A DNA stretch of 64,000 nt from Aliidongia dinghuensis (GTDB lineage Bacteria; Pseudomonadota; Alphaproteobacteria; ATCC43930; CGMCC-115725), in the NCBI RefSeq assembly GCF_014643535.1, contig NZ_BMJQ01000019.1, positions 1 through 64,000 of the forward strand. The letters run 5' to 3'. Below are positions 49,909-59,100 of the stretch, in pieces. The notes beneath the pieces are model-generated. The model ran no database searches. It saw only the letters and a program-made list of their open reading frames with translations, and was not told the DNA's origin. Position 1 is the stretch's first letter; each line of letters starts with the position of its first letter. A program made the position numbers and the translations under genes.

Positions 49909-50662
49909 GGGCATGCTCCCGCGTACCGAGATAGGCCTCAATCACCTTCGGATTGGCGCGGATTTCGGCCGGCGTGCCCTCGGCGATCTTCTGGCCGAAG
50001 GAGAGCACGGTGATATGGTTGCTCACCGCCATCACCAGCTGCATCACATGCTCGACCAGCAGGATGGTCAGCCCTTTCGCCGCCAGGTCCGTCAGCATGC
50101 GGTCGAGCCGCGCGATCTCACGGGCGCGCAAGCCCGCCGCCGGTTCGTCCAGCAGCAGCAGACGCGGCGAGCCGGCGAGCGCACGGGCGACCTCGAGCAT
50201 CTTCTGGCGGCCGAAATCGAGGGAATTGGCCCGGGCGTGCCTGAGATCGGCGAGCCCGGTCTGCTCGATCAGAGCCTCGGCACGCTCGCGCGCCGGGCGG
50301 GAGAAAGGCGAGAGCCGGGCGAGCCACGAGGTGTCGTGCGCCGCATGCGCGCCCAGCATCACGTTCTCGAGCACGGTCAGCTCGTTGAACAGCTCCAGGT
50401 TCTGGAAGCTGCGCGCCACGCCGCGCCCGGCCATCGCATGCGCCGGCAGCTCGGTAATGTCCTCTCCGGCGAGGAAGATGCGGCCTTCCGACGGGCGGTA
50501 GAGGCGCGAGATGCAGTTGAACACCGTCGACTTGCCGGCGCCGTTCGGGCCGATCAGCGCATGGATCGTGCCTTCCTCGACGGTGAGCGACAGGCCGCTC
50601 ACCGCGACCAGCCCGCCGAAGCGCTTGACCAGGCCGTCGAGCCGCAGCATCGGCGCGCTCAT
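49901..50662 (-). CDS. livG: Branched-chain-type ABC transporter ATPase LivG
   Basis: A 253-residue ATPase: Walker A GPNGAGKST, the LivG-typical ITELPAHAMAGRGVARSFQN (Q-loop), a signature weakened to LDFGRQKMLEVARAL and Walker B LLLLDEPAAGLRARE. The signature SLDFGRQK lacks the usual Ser-Tyr-Gly triplet but is within the LivG range. Both ends overlap neighbouring genes. Confidence 0.92.
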   Translation of the reverse strand: MSAPMLRLDGLVKRFGGLVAVSGLSLTVEEGTIHALIGPNGAGKSTVFNCISRLYRPSEGRIFLAGEDITELPAHAMAGRGVARSFQNLELFNELTVLENVMLGAHAAHDTSWLARLSPFSRPARERAEALIEQTGLADLRHARANSLDFGRQKMLEVARALAGSPRLLLLDEPAAGLRAREIARLDRMLTDLAAKGLTILLVEHVMQLVMAVSNHITVLSFGQKIAEGTPAEIRANPKVIEAYLGTREHAHG

Positions 50663-51576
50663 CGCGCCCCCCGTAGGGCTGCGAACATGCCGCGCGGCGC
50701 GAACATCATGAAGCCCATCAGGATCGCGCCATAGATCATCTCCTGATAGGACGGCAGCTGGCGCAGCAGCTCGTTCAACAGGCCGAACACGACGGCACCG
50801 CCCACCACGCCCCAGACCGAGCCGATGCCGCCCACGACCACTACGGTCAGCACCAGGACGGTGGTGGAGAAGCCCAGCGAATCCGGGTGGATGAAGGTCG
50901 AGAAGGTGGTGAACATCCCGCCCGCCGCACCGGCGAGCAGGGCGGACAGCGTGAAGGCGGCGAGCTTCATCAGCTTGACGTTCACGCCAACCGCGGCCGC
51001 GGCGATCTCGCTCTCGCGCACGGCCCTGAGCGCCCGGCCGAAGCCCGAATGATGCAGCACCAGCGTCGCGGCGAGGAACAGCACCGCGAGAACCGCGACC
51101 AGGGGGAACGCCTCCCGGTCGGACATGATCGCGAAACCGAACAGCTTCGTCGGCGGGATGTTGTAGCCGTTGGGGCCGCCGGTGACCGCTTCCCAATTGA
51201 GGAACACCCACTGCATCGCCTCGCCGAACGCGAAGGTCGAGAGTGCCAGATAGATGTCGCGCATCCGCAAGGCCAGGAGGCCGATCACCAGCCCGCAGAC
51301 GGCGGCGGCGAGGCCGCCGACGCCGAGCGCAAGGATGAATGGCCAGTGCGCGGTGGTGGCGATCGCCGTCGCGTAGATGCCGATGCCGTAGAAGGCGGAG
51401 TGCGCGAGGGAGAACTGGCCGCTTTCGCCGATCACGACATGGAGCCCGAGCGACAGTACCAGGGTGACCAGCAGCAGATTGACCAGATAGACGATATAGC
51501 CGGTCGCCGAGGCCTCCAGCACGACCGCGCCGGCCACGACGGCAGCGACGCCGAGAACCGCGAGCAGGCGCTTCAT
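50659..51576 (-). CDS. livM: Branched-chain-type ABC transporter permease LivM
   Basis: A 305-residue permease with about nine helices. It shows VVIGESGQFSLAHSAFYGIG near the start, ALRMRDIYLALSTFAFGEAM and the coupling loop LHHSGFGRALRAVRESEIAA, all typical of LivM. Start and stop codons overlap those of livH and livG. Confidence 0.92.
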   Translation of the reverse strand: MKRLLAVLGVAAVVAGAVVLEASATGYIVYLVNLLLVTLVLSLGLHVVIGESGQFSLAHSAFYGIGIYATAIATTAHWPFILALGVGGLAAAVCGLVIGLLALRMRDIYLALSTFAFGEAMQWVFLNWEAVTGGPNGYNIPPTKLFGFAIMSDREAFPLVAVLAVLFLAATLVLHHSGFGRALRAVRESEIAAAAVGVNVKLMKLAAFTLSALLAGAAGGMFTTFSTFIHPDSLGFSTTVLVLTVVVVGGIGSVWGVVGGAVVFGLLNELLRQLPSYQEMIYGAILMGFMMFAPRGMFAALRGAR

Positions 51577-52475
51577 ACCTTCCTCACCCGGACAGCGCCG
51601 CCGAACAGGCCCTGCGGCTTCAGGATCAGCACCAGCATGATCACCACGAACGGGGTGACGACGATGGCGCGCGAGGAGACGAACAGGCCCACGAGATTCT
51701 CGGCGATGCCGATGATGAAGCCCCCGACCACGGCACCCGGCAGCGACGTGAAGCCGCCGACGATCGCAGCCGCGAAGGCCAGGGTCGCGACATGCCCCAT
51801 CTCGACCGTCAGCAGCAGTTTGGGCGCGATCAACAGGGCCGCGATGGCCGAGATCCCGCCGGAGCAGGCCCAGACCTGCATCTGCACGCGCGTGAGGCTG
51901 ATGCCGACGAGTGCCGCCGCGCGGCGGTTCATGCCCACCGCCCGCATCGCCCGGCCGGTCTTCGTAAAGGTGAACATCCAGAAGAACAGCGCCATGACGA
52001 CGAGCGAGGTCACGAAGATGACGATGTCGAGGTAGGAGAGCGAGGCGTCGCCGATCGTGAGCGCTCCGTCGGGCACGACCGACGGGAACGACCGCGGCGC
52101 GTCGCCGAAGCCGGAGAAGCGCACCATGCCCTTGAGGAAGTAGGACAAGCCCAGCGTCGCGATCACCAGGTTGACCGACACGCCGCGGACCGAGGCCACC
52201 CGCGCCAGTACCAGCCGCTGAAAGACCGCGGCACCACCGCAGACGATCAGGATGGTGAGCGGAATGGCGAGCAAGATCGGGGCCGCGAACACCACGATCA
52301 GGAAGAAGGCCAGATACGAAGCCGCCATATAGATCTCGCCCTGGGCGAAATTGGCGACGTCGGTCGTGCGGTAGACGATCACGATGGCGAGTGCCAGCAG
52401 GGCGTAGACCGCCCCGCTCACGAGGCCGGAGGCGACACCCTGCTGCACGAACAGCCAGACGACTTCCAGATCCAT
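51573..52475 (-). CDS. livH: Branched-chain-type ABC transporter permease LivH
   Basis: A 300-residue permease. It has ALAIVIVYRTTDVANFAQGE at the N-terminus and the coupling loop FTKTGRAMRAVGMNRRAAAL. The ATG at 52475 begins MDLEVVWLFVQQGV, the usual LivH opening; the ribosome site is weak. The binding-protein gene lies 31 bases upstream on the same strand. Confidence 0.92.
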   Translation of the reverse strand: MDLEVVWLFVQQGVASGLVSGAVYALLALAIVIVYRTTDVANFAQGEIYMAASYLAFFLIVVFAAPILLAIPLTILIVCGGAAVFQRLVLARVASVRGVSVNLVIATLGLSYFLKGMVRFSGFGDAPRSFPSVVPDGALTIGDASLSYLDIVIFVTSLVVMALFFWMFTFTKTGRAMRAVGMNRRAAALVGISLTRVQMQVWACSGGISAIAALLIAPKLLLTVEMGHVATLAFAAAIVGGFTSLPGAVVGGFIIGIAENLVGLFVSSRAIVVTPFVVIMLVLILKPQGLFGGAVRVRKV

Positions 52476-52506
52476 CACAGTCGGCCCGAACGGCAGGGCG
52501 TCATGC

Positions 52507-53718
52507 TCAGTCCGCCTTGTACGTCCAGCGCGAGGCGAAGACACCCGGCACTTCGGTCAGGTTCTCGCCGTCATACTTGAAGTAGATCGACGCCTTCTGG
52601 GCCGCATGCTCGGTATGGGTGAAGACGATCGGACCGGCCATGACCGAGCTGAAGTTGAGATGCTCGACCGCATCGATGAACTTCGCCCGCGTGACGTCGC
52701 GCCCGGCGGCCTGCAGCGCCTTCACCACGACCTCCGCCGGCGGGATGCCGTAGGGCATGTAGACCTGCGGATGACCGGGCTGCGCGGCCAGGTCCGGATA
52801 GGCCTTCTTGTACATGTCATAGACCCAGCCGAGCTTTTCGGAGCCAGGCTTCGCCATCAGCAGTTCCTGGATATAGACGTTCTTGAACGCGTCCTTGGAG
52901 CCGACGTTGTCGACCATCTGCTTCAAGTTCGCGATGGCGTTCACTGCCACGATGATCGGCTTGTCGAAGTGCAGTTCCTGCGCCTTCTTCAGGATCAGCT
53001 GCGCCGGGCCGGCATAGGTCGTGAGGATGAGGGCGTCGACATTCGCCGCCTTCATCTTCAGCACGGGCGCCGTGACGTCGGTGATCTTCGGATCGACCGA
53101 TTCGACAAGAAATGTCGCTCCGTTCTCCTTGGCCTGCGGGCCGGCGGCCTCGAGGTTCCACGCGCCATAGGCATCGTCGTGATTGATGTAGCCGAGCTTC
53201 TTGGCGCCGAGATACTTGGACGCAAACTCGACGGTCGAGCCACCGACGGCACGCTGCGAGATCGAGAGCGCGCCGAAGATGTTGGGCTGGGGCGGATAGA
53301 GCGCGCCGTCACCGGATGCATTCAGCATCACCCAAGGCACGCCCGAGCGCACGACATAGTCCTTCGCCGCAACCACCGGCGCGGAGCAGGAGCCGCCGTT
53401 GAGGATGAACACCTGATCCTGCTCGACGAGCTTCTTGACTGCGGCGACCAGATCATTGGGCGAGCACCGGTCGTCTTCCTCCACGACCTCGATCTTGCGA
53501 CCGTTGATGCCACCTTCGGCATTGATCTTGTCGTAGTACATCTTGGCCGCGTTCATCACGTCCTGGCCGTAGGCCTGGGAAGGACCGGACATCGGGCCGA
53601 ACAGGCCGATCTTGATGGTGGTGTCCGTGAGGCCCGGCTCGGCGGCGACCGCCGTGCCCACCACGCCGAGCATGGCCGTGCCGGCCAGGCATCCCAACAG
53701 CTTAACCGCTCTCAGCAT
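52507..53718 (-). CDS. livK: Branched-chain-type ABC transporter substrate-binding protein
   Basis: A 403-residue periplasmic binding protein of the LivJ/LivK fold, with signal peptide (residues 1-26). It contains IKIGLFGPMSGPSQAYGQDV, the lobe hinge INAEGGINGRKIEVVEEDD and KLGYINHDDAYGAWNLEAAG. In place of the amino-acid-binding Ser/Thr pair it has NGGSCSAPVV, consistent with a non-amino-acid ligand such as a carboxylate. GGGGGAAG is directly before the ATG. Confidence 0.92.
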   Translation of the reverse strand: MLRAVKLLGCLAGTAMLGVVGTAVAAEPGLTDTTIKIGLFGPMSGPSQAYGQDVMNAAKMYYDKINAEGGINGRKIEVVEEDDRCSPNDLVAAVKKLVEQDQVFILNGGSCSAPVVAAKDYVVRSGVPWVMLNASGDGALYPPQPNIFGALSISQRAVGGSTVEFASKYLGAKKLGYINHDDAYGAWNLEAAGPQAKENGATFLVESVDPKITDVTAPVLKMKAANVDALILTTYAGPAQLILKKAQELHFDKPIIVAVNAIANLKQMVDNVGSKDAFKNVYIQELLMAKPGSEKLGWVYDMYKKAYPDLAAQPGHPQVYMPYGIPPAEVVVKALQAAGRDVTRAKFIDAVEHLNFSSVMAGPIVFTHTEHAAQKASIYFKYDGENLTEVPGVFASRWTYKAD

Positions 53719-53780
53719 TGCTTCCCCCTGACGTCGTTTCTTGGTTTGTTGCGCGTCTTGGTTCGCTTGCGCGGGCCGGA

Positions 53781-54560
53781 TCACTGCATCCGGTAGCCGC
53801 CGTTCACATCCATCGTGGTTCCGGTGACGTAGGACGCCGCCTCCGACGCGAGGAAGGCGACCGCGTCGGCCACCTCCCGCGGCGTGCCGATGCGTCCGAG
53901 CGGCACGGAGGCGGGACTGGCCGGGGTCTGGCCGGCGCCACCGGCGGCGAGGCGGAGCATCTCGGTATTGATGATGCCGGGCGCCACGGCGTTCGCGGTG
54001 ATGCCGAGCGGCGCCGCCTCGCGGGCGATCGCCTTGGTCAGGCCCAGCACTGCCGCCTTGGCTGCGATATAGGCGGCCGATGCGTTGTAGCCGCCCAGCT
54101 GGGCCGCACAGGACGAGAAGGTGACGATGCGTCCGTGCGGCACGGCCTTTTCCGCCCGCCTGCGCAGGAAGGCTCGGGCACAGAGAAACGGGCCGGTCGT
54201 ATTGACCGCCAGCATCTCCTGCCAATTGTCGAGGTTGGTCTCGGTGATCAGCGGGCGGCGCCCGTCCTGCAGCAACAGCTTGCCGGCGGCGCAGATGAGG
54301 ACCGCGACCGGTCCAAGCTCCGCTTCCACCCGGTCGAACCCGGCCTCGACAGCGCGCTCGTCGGAGACGTCCACGCCGAGGCCAAGGTGGCCCTCGCCCG
54401 GCAGAGCCGCTGCCGTGGCAGCGGCATTCGCTACATCGATATCCGCCACGGCGACACGGCAGCCGGCATCAGCCAACACCCGGGCGATCTCCGCGCCGAT
54501 GCCTCGCCCGCCGCCCGTGACCAAAGCCACCCGCTTCAAGCCGGTCCCTCCCCAAGCCAT
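53781..54560 (-). CDS. Short-chain dehydrogenase/reductase (SDR 3)
   Basis: A 259-residue classical SDR: VTGGGRGIGAEIARVLADAG, VADIDVA (NAD(H) acid), LICAAGKLLLQ in place of NNAG, the serine in TFSSCAAQLGG, and YIAAKAAVLGLTKAIA. It is the first gene of the operon and divergent from the GntR regulator. The ATG at 54560 has a weak ribosome site; a TTG at 54539 follows GGGAGGGA by five bases and would give a start right before KRVALVTGG, so it is a real alternative. Confidence 0.88.
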   Translation of the reverse strand: MAWGGTGLKRVALVTGGGRGIGAEIARVLADAGCRVAVADIDVANAAATAAALPGEGHLGLGVDVSDERAVEAGFDRVEAELGPVAVLICAAGKLLLQDGRRPLITETNLDNWQEMLAVNTTGPFLCARAFLRRRAEKAVPHGRIVTFSSCAAQLGGYNASAAYIAAKAAVLGLTKAIAREAAPLGITANAVAPGIINTEMLRLAAGGAGQTPASPASVPLGRIGTPREVADAVAFLASEAASYVTGTTMDVNGGYRMQ

Positions 54561-54597
54561 GCCTTGACGCTTGCCGTCTGCGTCTGATTGAGCCGAG

Positions 54598-54609
54598 CAT
54601 GTACACATG
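54598..54609. promoter_or_regulatory. Candidate GntR operator 1 in the divergent promoter region
   Basis: CATGT-AC-ACATG, perfect 5-base arms with a 2-base gap, lies 38 bases ahead of the SDR 3 start. FCD-type GntR proteins bind short A/T-rich palindromes between divergent genes. Confidence 0.4.
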
Positions 54610-54655
54610 ATCTCGCATCGTCAATCTGATTCAGGCTTTATCGGGCCAATTTTTC

Positions 54656-54667
54656 GATATATGTATC
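54656..54667. promoter_or_regulatory. Candidate GntR operator 2 beside the regulator start
   Basis: GATATATGTATC, a palindrome at 10 of 12 positions, ends six bases before the GntR ATG. Its position suits autorepression. The GntR gene has no visible ribosome site and may be leaderless. Confidence 0.35.
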
Positions 54668-54673
54668 CATGAT

Positions 54674-55372
54674 ATGCGAACACGATCCCAGGACATCACC
54701 GACCTTCTGCGGCAGCAGCTGCTCTCGGGCGCGTATCCGCCGGGCGAGCGCCTGGAAGAAATTCCGCTCGCCGCGGCCCTTGGCGTGTCGCGCACCCCGG
54801 TCCGCGCGGCACTGACCCTGCTGGCGCAGGAGGGGCTGATCGACTACCAGCCGAAGCGCGGCTACCAGGTGCATGGCTTCTCGCCGGAAGAGATTTTCGC
54901 CGCCTATGAGGTGCGGGCCGCGATCGAGGGGTTGGCCTGCCGGCTCGCCGCCGAACGCGGCATCGACACGGCTGCGGTCGACCGGTTGGAGTCCTGCGTC
55001 GCCGAGGGCGACCGGATCCTGGCCAGCGGCCGGCTCGACCCGGCCGATCTCCAGCCCTATCAGGCCATGAACGTCGCCTTCCACGACACGATCATCGCGC
55101 TGTCCGGCAACCCCTGGATCGATCGCTTCGTCGAGCGGACGCACGCGATCCCGCTCGTCTCCGACCGGATCATCCTCTGGCACGACTACGCGGTGATCTT
55201 GCGGTCGCACGACGATCACCACCGCATCCTCGCCGCCCTCAAGCACCGTCAGGCGGCGCGGGCGGAGCAGTTGATGCGGGAGCACGTGACGTTCGCCGGC
55301 GAGTTCCTGCGCGAGAACTTTCACCGCCTTTCCCATCAGGCCAAGACATCCGTCATCGAGGAAGCCCCATGA
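54674..55372 (+). CDS. GntR-family regulator with FCD domain
   Basis: A 232-residue regulator. The winged helix-turn-helix is in the first 70 residues (LSGAYPPGERLEEIPLAAAL, LGVSRTPVRAALTLLAQEGL, and DYQPKRGYQV), followed by an FCD effector domain with metal-ligand residues in NVAFHDTIIALSGNPW and HDDHHRILAALKHRQAARAE. FCD regulators of this type usually respond to organic acids and control adjacent catabolic genes, here the divergent SDR-Liv-flavoprotein operon. It overlaps the GST gene downstream. Confidence 0.92.
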   Translation: MRTRSQDITDLLRQQLLSGAYPPGERLEEIPLAAALGVSRTPVRAALTLLAQEGLIDYQPKRGYQVHGFSPEEIFAAYEVRAAIEGLACRLAAERGIDTAAVDRLESCVAEGDRILASGRLDPADLQPYQAMNVAFHDTIIALSGNPWIDRFVERTHAIPLVSDRIILWHDYAVILRSHDDHHRILAALKHRQAARAEQLMREHVTFAGEFLRENFHRLSHQAKTSVIEEAP

Positions 55373-55974
55373 AGATCTTCTTCTCCCCGGCATCGCCGTT
55401 CGTGCGCAAGGTAATGGTCGTCGCCCACGAGCACGGCATCGCCGACCGTATCGAAAAGCTGCCCTCGGCCGTCTGGCCGACGAAGCGGGACATGACGGTC
55501 GTGGCCAAGAACCCGCTCGGCAAGGTTCCGACCGCGCTGCGGGACGATGGCGGCGCCCTCTACGACTCACGCGTGGTTTGCGAATATCTGGATGCCGGTC
55601 AGGGCGGCACCCTGTTCGGCAGCGGCGAGAATCGGTGGCGGAATCTCGTCGACCAGTCGATCGGCGACGGCATTCTCGATGCGGCACTGCTGATCCGCTA
55701 CGAGACGCTCGCCCGTCCGGCCGAGCTCAAATGCGCCGAGTGGGAAGCCGGCCAGTACGACAAGATCCTTTCCTCGCTCGACCTGCTCGAAAGTCGCACG
55801 GGAGAATTCGCCGACCGCGTCGACATCGGCACGATCACCATCGGCTGTGCCCTCGGCTATCTCGATTTTCGCTTCGGCGACCTCGACTGGCGCGCTAGCC
55901 ATCCCGGCCTTGCCGCGTGGTACGCCGGCTTCTCAGCTCGCCCGTCGATGAAGGCGACCGTGCCGGCCGGCTGA
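55369..55974 (+). CDS. Glutathione S-transferase family protein
   Basis: A 201-residue GST. The thioredoxin fold begins KIFFSPASPFVRKVMVVAHE, where Ser in SPASPF is the likely thiol activator; NPLGKVPTALRDDGG and YDSRVVCEYLD bind glutathione. The C-domain has TITIGCALGYLDFRFGDLDW in the usual place. The ATG overlaps the GntR stop, so the two are cotranscribed; a role in the catabolic pathway, such as isomerisation or dehalogenation, is an inference. Confidence 0.9.
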   Translation: MKIFFSPASPFVRKVMVVAHEHGIADRIEKLPSAVWPTKRDMTVVAKNPLGKVPTALRDDGGALYDSRVVCEYLDAGQGGTLFGSGENRWRNLVDQSIGDGILDAALLIRYETLARPAELKCAEWEAGQYDKILSSLDLLESRTGEFADRVDIGTITIGCALGYLDFRFGDLDWRASHPGLAAWYAGFSARPSMKATVPAG

Positions 55975-55987
55975 ACGAGCTGTTCGA

Positions 55988-56143
55988 ACCATTGGTGAGG
56001 CGCCAGCCGCCGGGCTCGTTGGTTTGGCCAAGCGCCGTAGCATGGCGCAGCTTGCCGTCGTGGAACGCCATGCCGTTCAGGTGGCAGCGGTCGTCACCGG
56101 GGAAGTCGGTGACGACCGGTGGCTGCCATTCGAATGGGCGGAC
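55988..56143 (-). pseudogene. Fragment of a TIGR03032/DUF4915-type gene
   Basis: About 52 codons between the GST and haemagglutinin genes read FEWQPPVVTDFPGDDRCHLN then GMAFHDGKLRHATALGQTNE and PGGWRLTNGS on the minus strand. DRCHLNGLA...YVTALGxTDxPGGWR is the core motif of TIGR03032-family proteins, which are normally over 300 residues long. Nothing of the gene remains on either side, so this is a remnant. A 10-bp stem with bulge (56083-56127) lies inside it and probably reflects its coding sequence. Confidence 0.55.
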
Positions 56144-56183
56144 GCCGCGGCTGCGTCGATTTCTCCGGGCATCGCCGTCAGCG

Positions 56184-59100
56184 TCATTTCATGCCAGCCT
56201 GCGCCCGCTTCTCGGCGACGAGCCCATCCATCTCTTCGTCCGTCAGCGCTCCAACGCCAATGACCTGATAAGGACTCTTCTGGTTGTAGCCCTGCCTCTC
56301 CGGCTTCTTCCGCCATCCATCGTTCTGCTGTTCCTTCACCGGCGTACCGTCACCACCGCCATAGCCGATGACCTCGACGGTGATGATAGACGGCAGATCC
56401 TGGACGGGTGCGCGGTTGCGCGACTGGCTGGCGGCCTGCGCTGCCTCGGTGGCGGCGCCGGCCACGTTCGAGGCCACGGTCAAGGCGCCGATGTTGGGCG
56501 CCGCCGCCATCGGAATGCCGGTGGTGATGCCTTGGACCTGGATGTTGAAGGCGTTCGCCACGAAAAGGGCGGCGATGTTGAGGTTGCCCGAGGCGCGGAT
56601 GCCCGCCGCCCCGGCATCGACCGTGCCGCGCGGCGCGATCAGGTTGGCATCCCCCACCGGCACGCCCGGCAAGCTCTGCAGCGTCGCGATGCCGGCGCCT
56701 GACACCACGCCCTTGATATCGGCCGCGCAGATCCAATCGATGTCGCAGGCGTAGTGCGGCGGCGGGGCCGACACCGAGGTCTTGGCGCCCTTGCCGGCAT
56801 CAAGATTGCCGTTGGAGCTCCACATGAGGATGTTGCCGCCCTGCTCGGTCATGACGCGGCTCTGCGCCACCAGCACGTCGGTGTCCGTGAAGGCGAAGAT
56901 GCTCCCCTTCTCAAGGGTCAGGATGCCTTCGCTGGCCGGATCGACAGCCGGCGCCGCGACCGAGCTGCCCACCAGGATGCGGCCGCCCGGCCCCAGGATC
57001 GAGATGCTCCCGCCCTGCTGGGTCTGCGCGGTCGAGCCGCGCATGTCGAACGCGCCGGTCTGGATCAGTTGATTGGCGCCATTGCTGCCGCCACTCAGAG
57101 CGTTCTCGGTATAGCCGAGCGAAGCGGGGAACAGCGTGTTGATGGCCTCGTAGCCGCGCGCATATTGCTTATAGGCGCCGCTCTTCGGGTTGTTGTAATC
57201 GAGCCCGGTCTCGTTCACCACATCGAGGAACAGCTGTTCGGCGATCAAATGCTGCCACTCTTGCGGCATCTCGTTGAAGATCGACCAAGCCTGATCTGGG
57301 GTGAGGTTGGCCACCGGCGTCCCGACCGACATCTCGTAGCGCTTGACGAGGTCGACCAGCAGCGCGGGCTCGTCGGCGATGACCGACACCCCCTGCGCCG
57401 GATTCACGTACCGGGCCGCGAAGCTCGCATAGTCGGCGCCCGGCCTGACGCCATACAGAATGTTCACCGAGGCGCCGCCCAAAGGCAGGTTGGGATTGCC
57501 GAACTGCATCCGGTGCAGTTCGGCGGCGCTTAGGGCGAATCCGGTAAGGGGTCCGTAGGGTGCCGCCGAGGGGTCCACCGAATTGCCGATCGTGCGGATC
57601 CCCGTCTCGATCGCACCCCGGACGCGTTGCGACTGAAAGTTGAGGTTGCGGCCTGCCTCCACGTCCAGGACCCCCGGTCCCGCGAGCTCGATGGCAGCAG
57701 GCTGCGTATTACCCAGGATGTTGTAGCGGATGTCCTCGCCGGCGCTCAGGCTGGTGACGTCGGCGGCGCCGAAATTCTCGCCGTAGAACGGCAAGTCGAG
57801 AATATTCTGCCCGGCATAGATTTGCGCTGGCGCGTTCGGGATCAGGCTGATCTGCCCTACGGTACCGCCGACATTGACGCTGGAGCCGGCCAGCCGCGGT
57901 ATGTTCCCGGGCAGTGCTTCGCCGTCGACGAGGCTGCCGTTGAGCGAATAGATCAGCACCGATGCCGTCGCATCCGCCTGGACCAGGGATGGATCCCGGT
58001 ACTGGGACGGGGTCAGTTGCGACACATCGATCAGCGTCGGGTTGGCCCCCGTCGGCAAAACGCCCGTGCCCACCTTATAGTCGAGCTTGCCCAGCGATGT
58101 GCCGGAGACGTTGCCCGCGAAGCCGACGTCCGGAAAGCCCGACTTGGCGCTATCCGGCCCCTCGAGCGACAGGACCGGGATCGCCAGATTGATCGATCCG
58201 TCCGCCACGATACTGAGGGAGCCGGTTTTCGACGGGTAGAGCCCGCCGCCGTGCTGAATGTCAATGCTGCCGTCCAACGCCGCCAGGCTGACCGAGGCCG
58301 GCAGCAGCAGGCTGGTGGCGGCAGCCCCCGGGTCCAACTGCTGCGAGCTGGACGCGCCGATGGTCTGCCCGATGTCGAACAGGGCGGACTGCACGAGCAG
58401 CGAATTGAAGGCCAGGTCGCCGCCCGTGGATTGGATCGATACCCCGCTATTCGGGCTGAGGCTGGTGACGTAGGGCATCAGGCTGGTCGCCGGAGCGCCG
58501 GGCGCGCCGACCTCGCCCACCGGCGTCTGGCCGCCGAAGTTCATCAGGTAGGTCGGATTGTAGACGCCGCCGATATCGGCGGACTGGCGCGCCTCCACAT
58601 CGATGGCACCGTACTGGACGGCAAGCAGGGTCGGCACGGGGTAGGCGAGTACGCTTTCATAGGTGAAATCCGAGGCGATCGTGCCGCCGGCGCGGATGCG
58701 GCCTGCGCCCTGCCCGACATAGAAATCGCCGCTGTAAATGCTGCCGCCGGCGATGACCGACAGATTGCCGCCCCCGGTGACATGCTGGCCACGTGCCCCG
58801 TCGAGCCACGAGGTGGTCGGGGTGGAAACCGCGAGGTCGCGGATATCGCCACCGGCCCTCACCGCCACGTCACCGCCGACGCTCATGATGCCCTGATCGA
58901 AGCTGCCGAAATTCACATACCAGGGCACATTGGGGGCGTTCGGGGCGGTCAGCAGCCACGGGCCCCAGAACTGGCCGACGAACGCCCCGGGGTTGCTGGT
59001 CAGGCCGGATGCCGCCGTCATGCCGGAGGTCCCCCCGGCGACGCCGCGCGCCAGGGTGTCGTGCACGTTCTCCACGCCGATGATATCGCCGCCGACGGCC

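Noticed and set aside
56083..56127. Long hairpin as a terminator between convergent genes
   Set aside because: There is no T-run on either strand and the sequence is explained as part of the TIGR03032 coding remnant.
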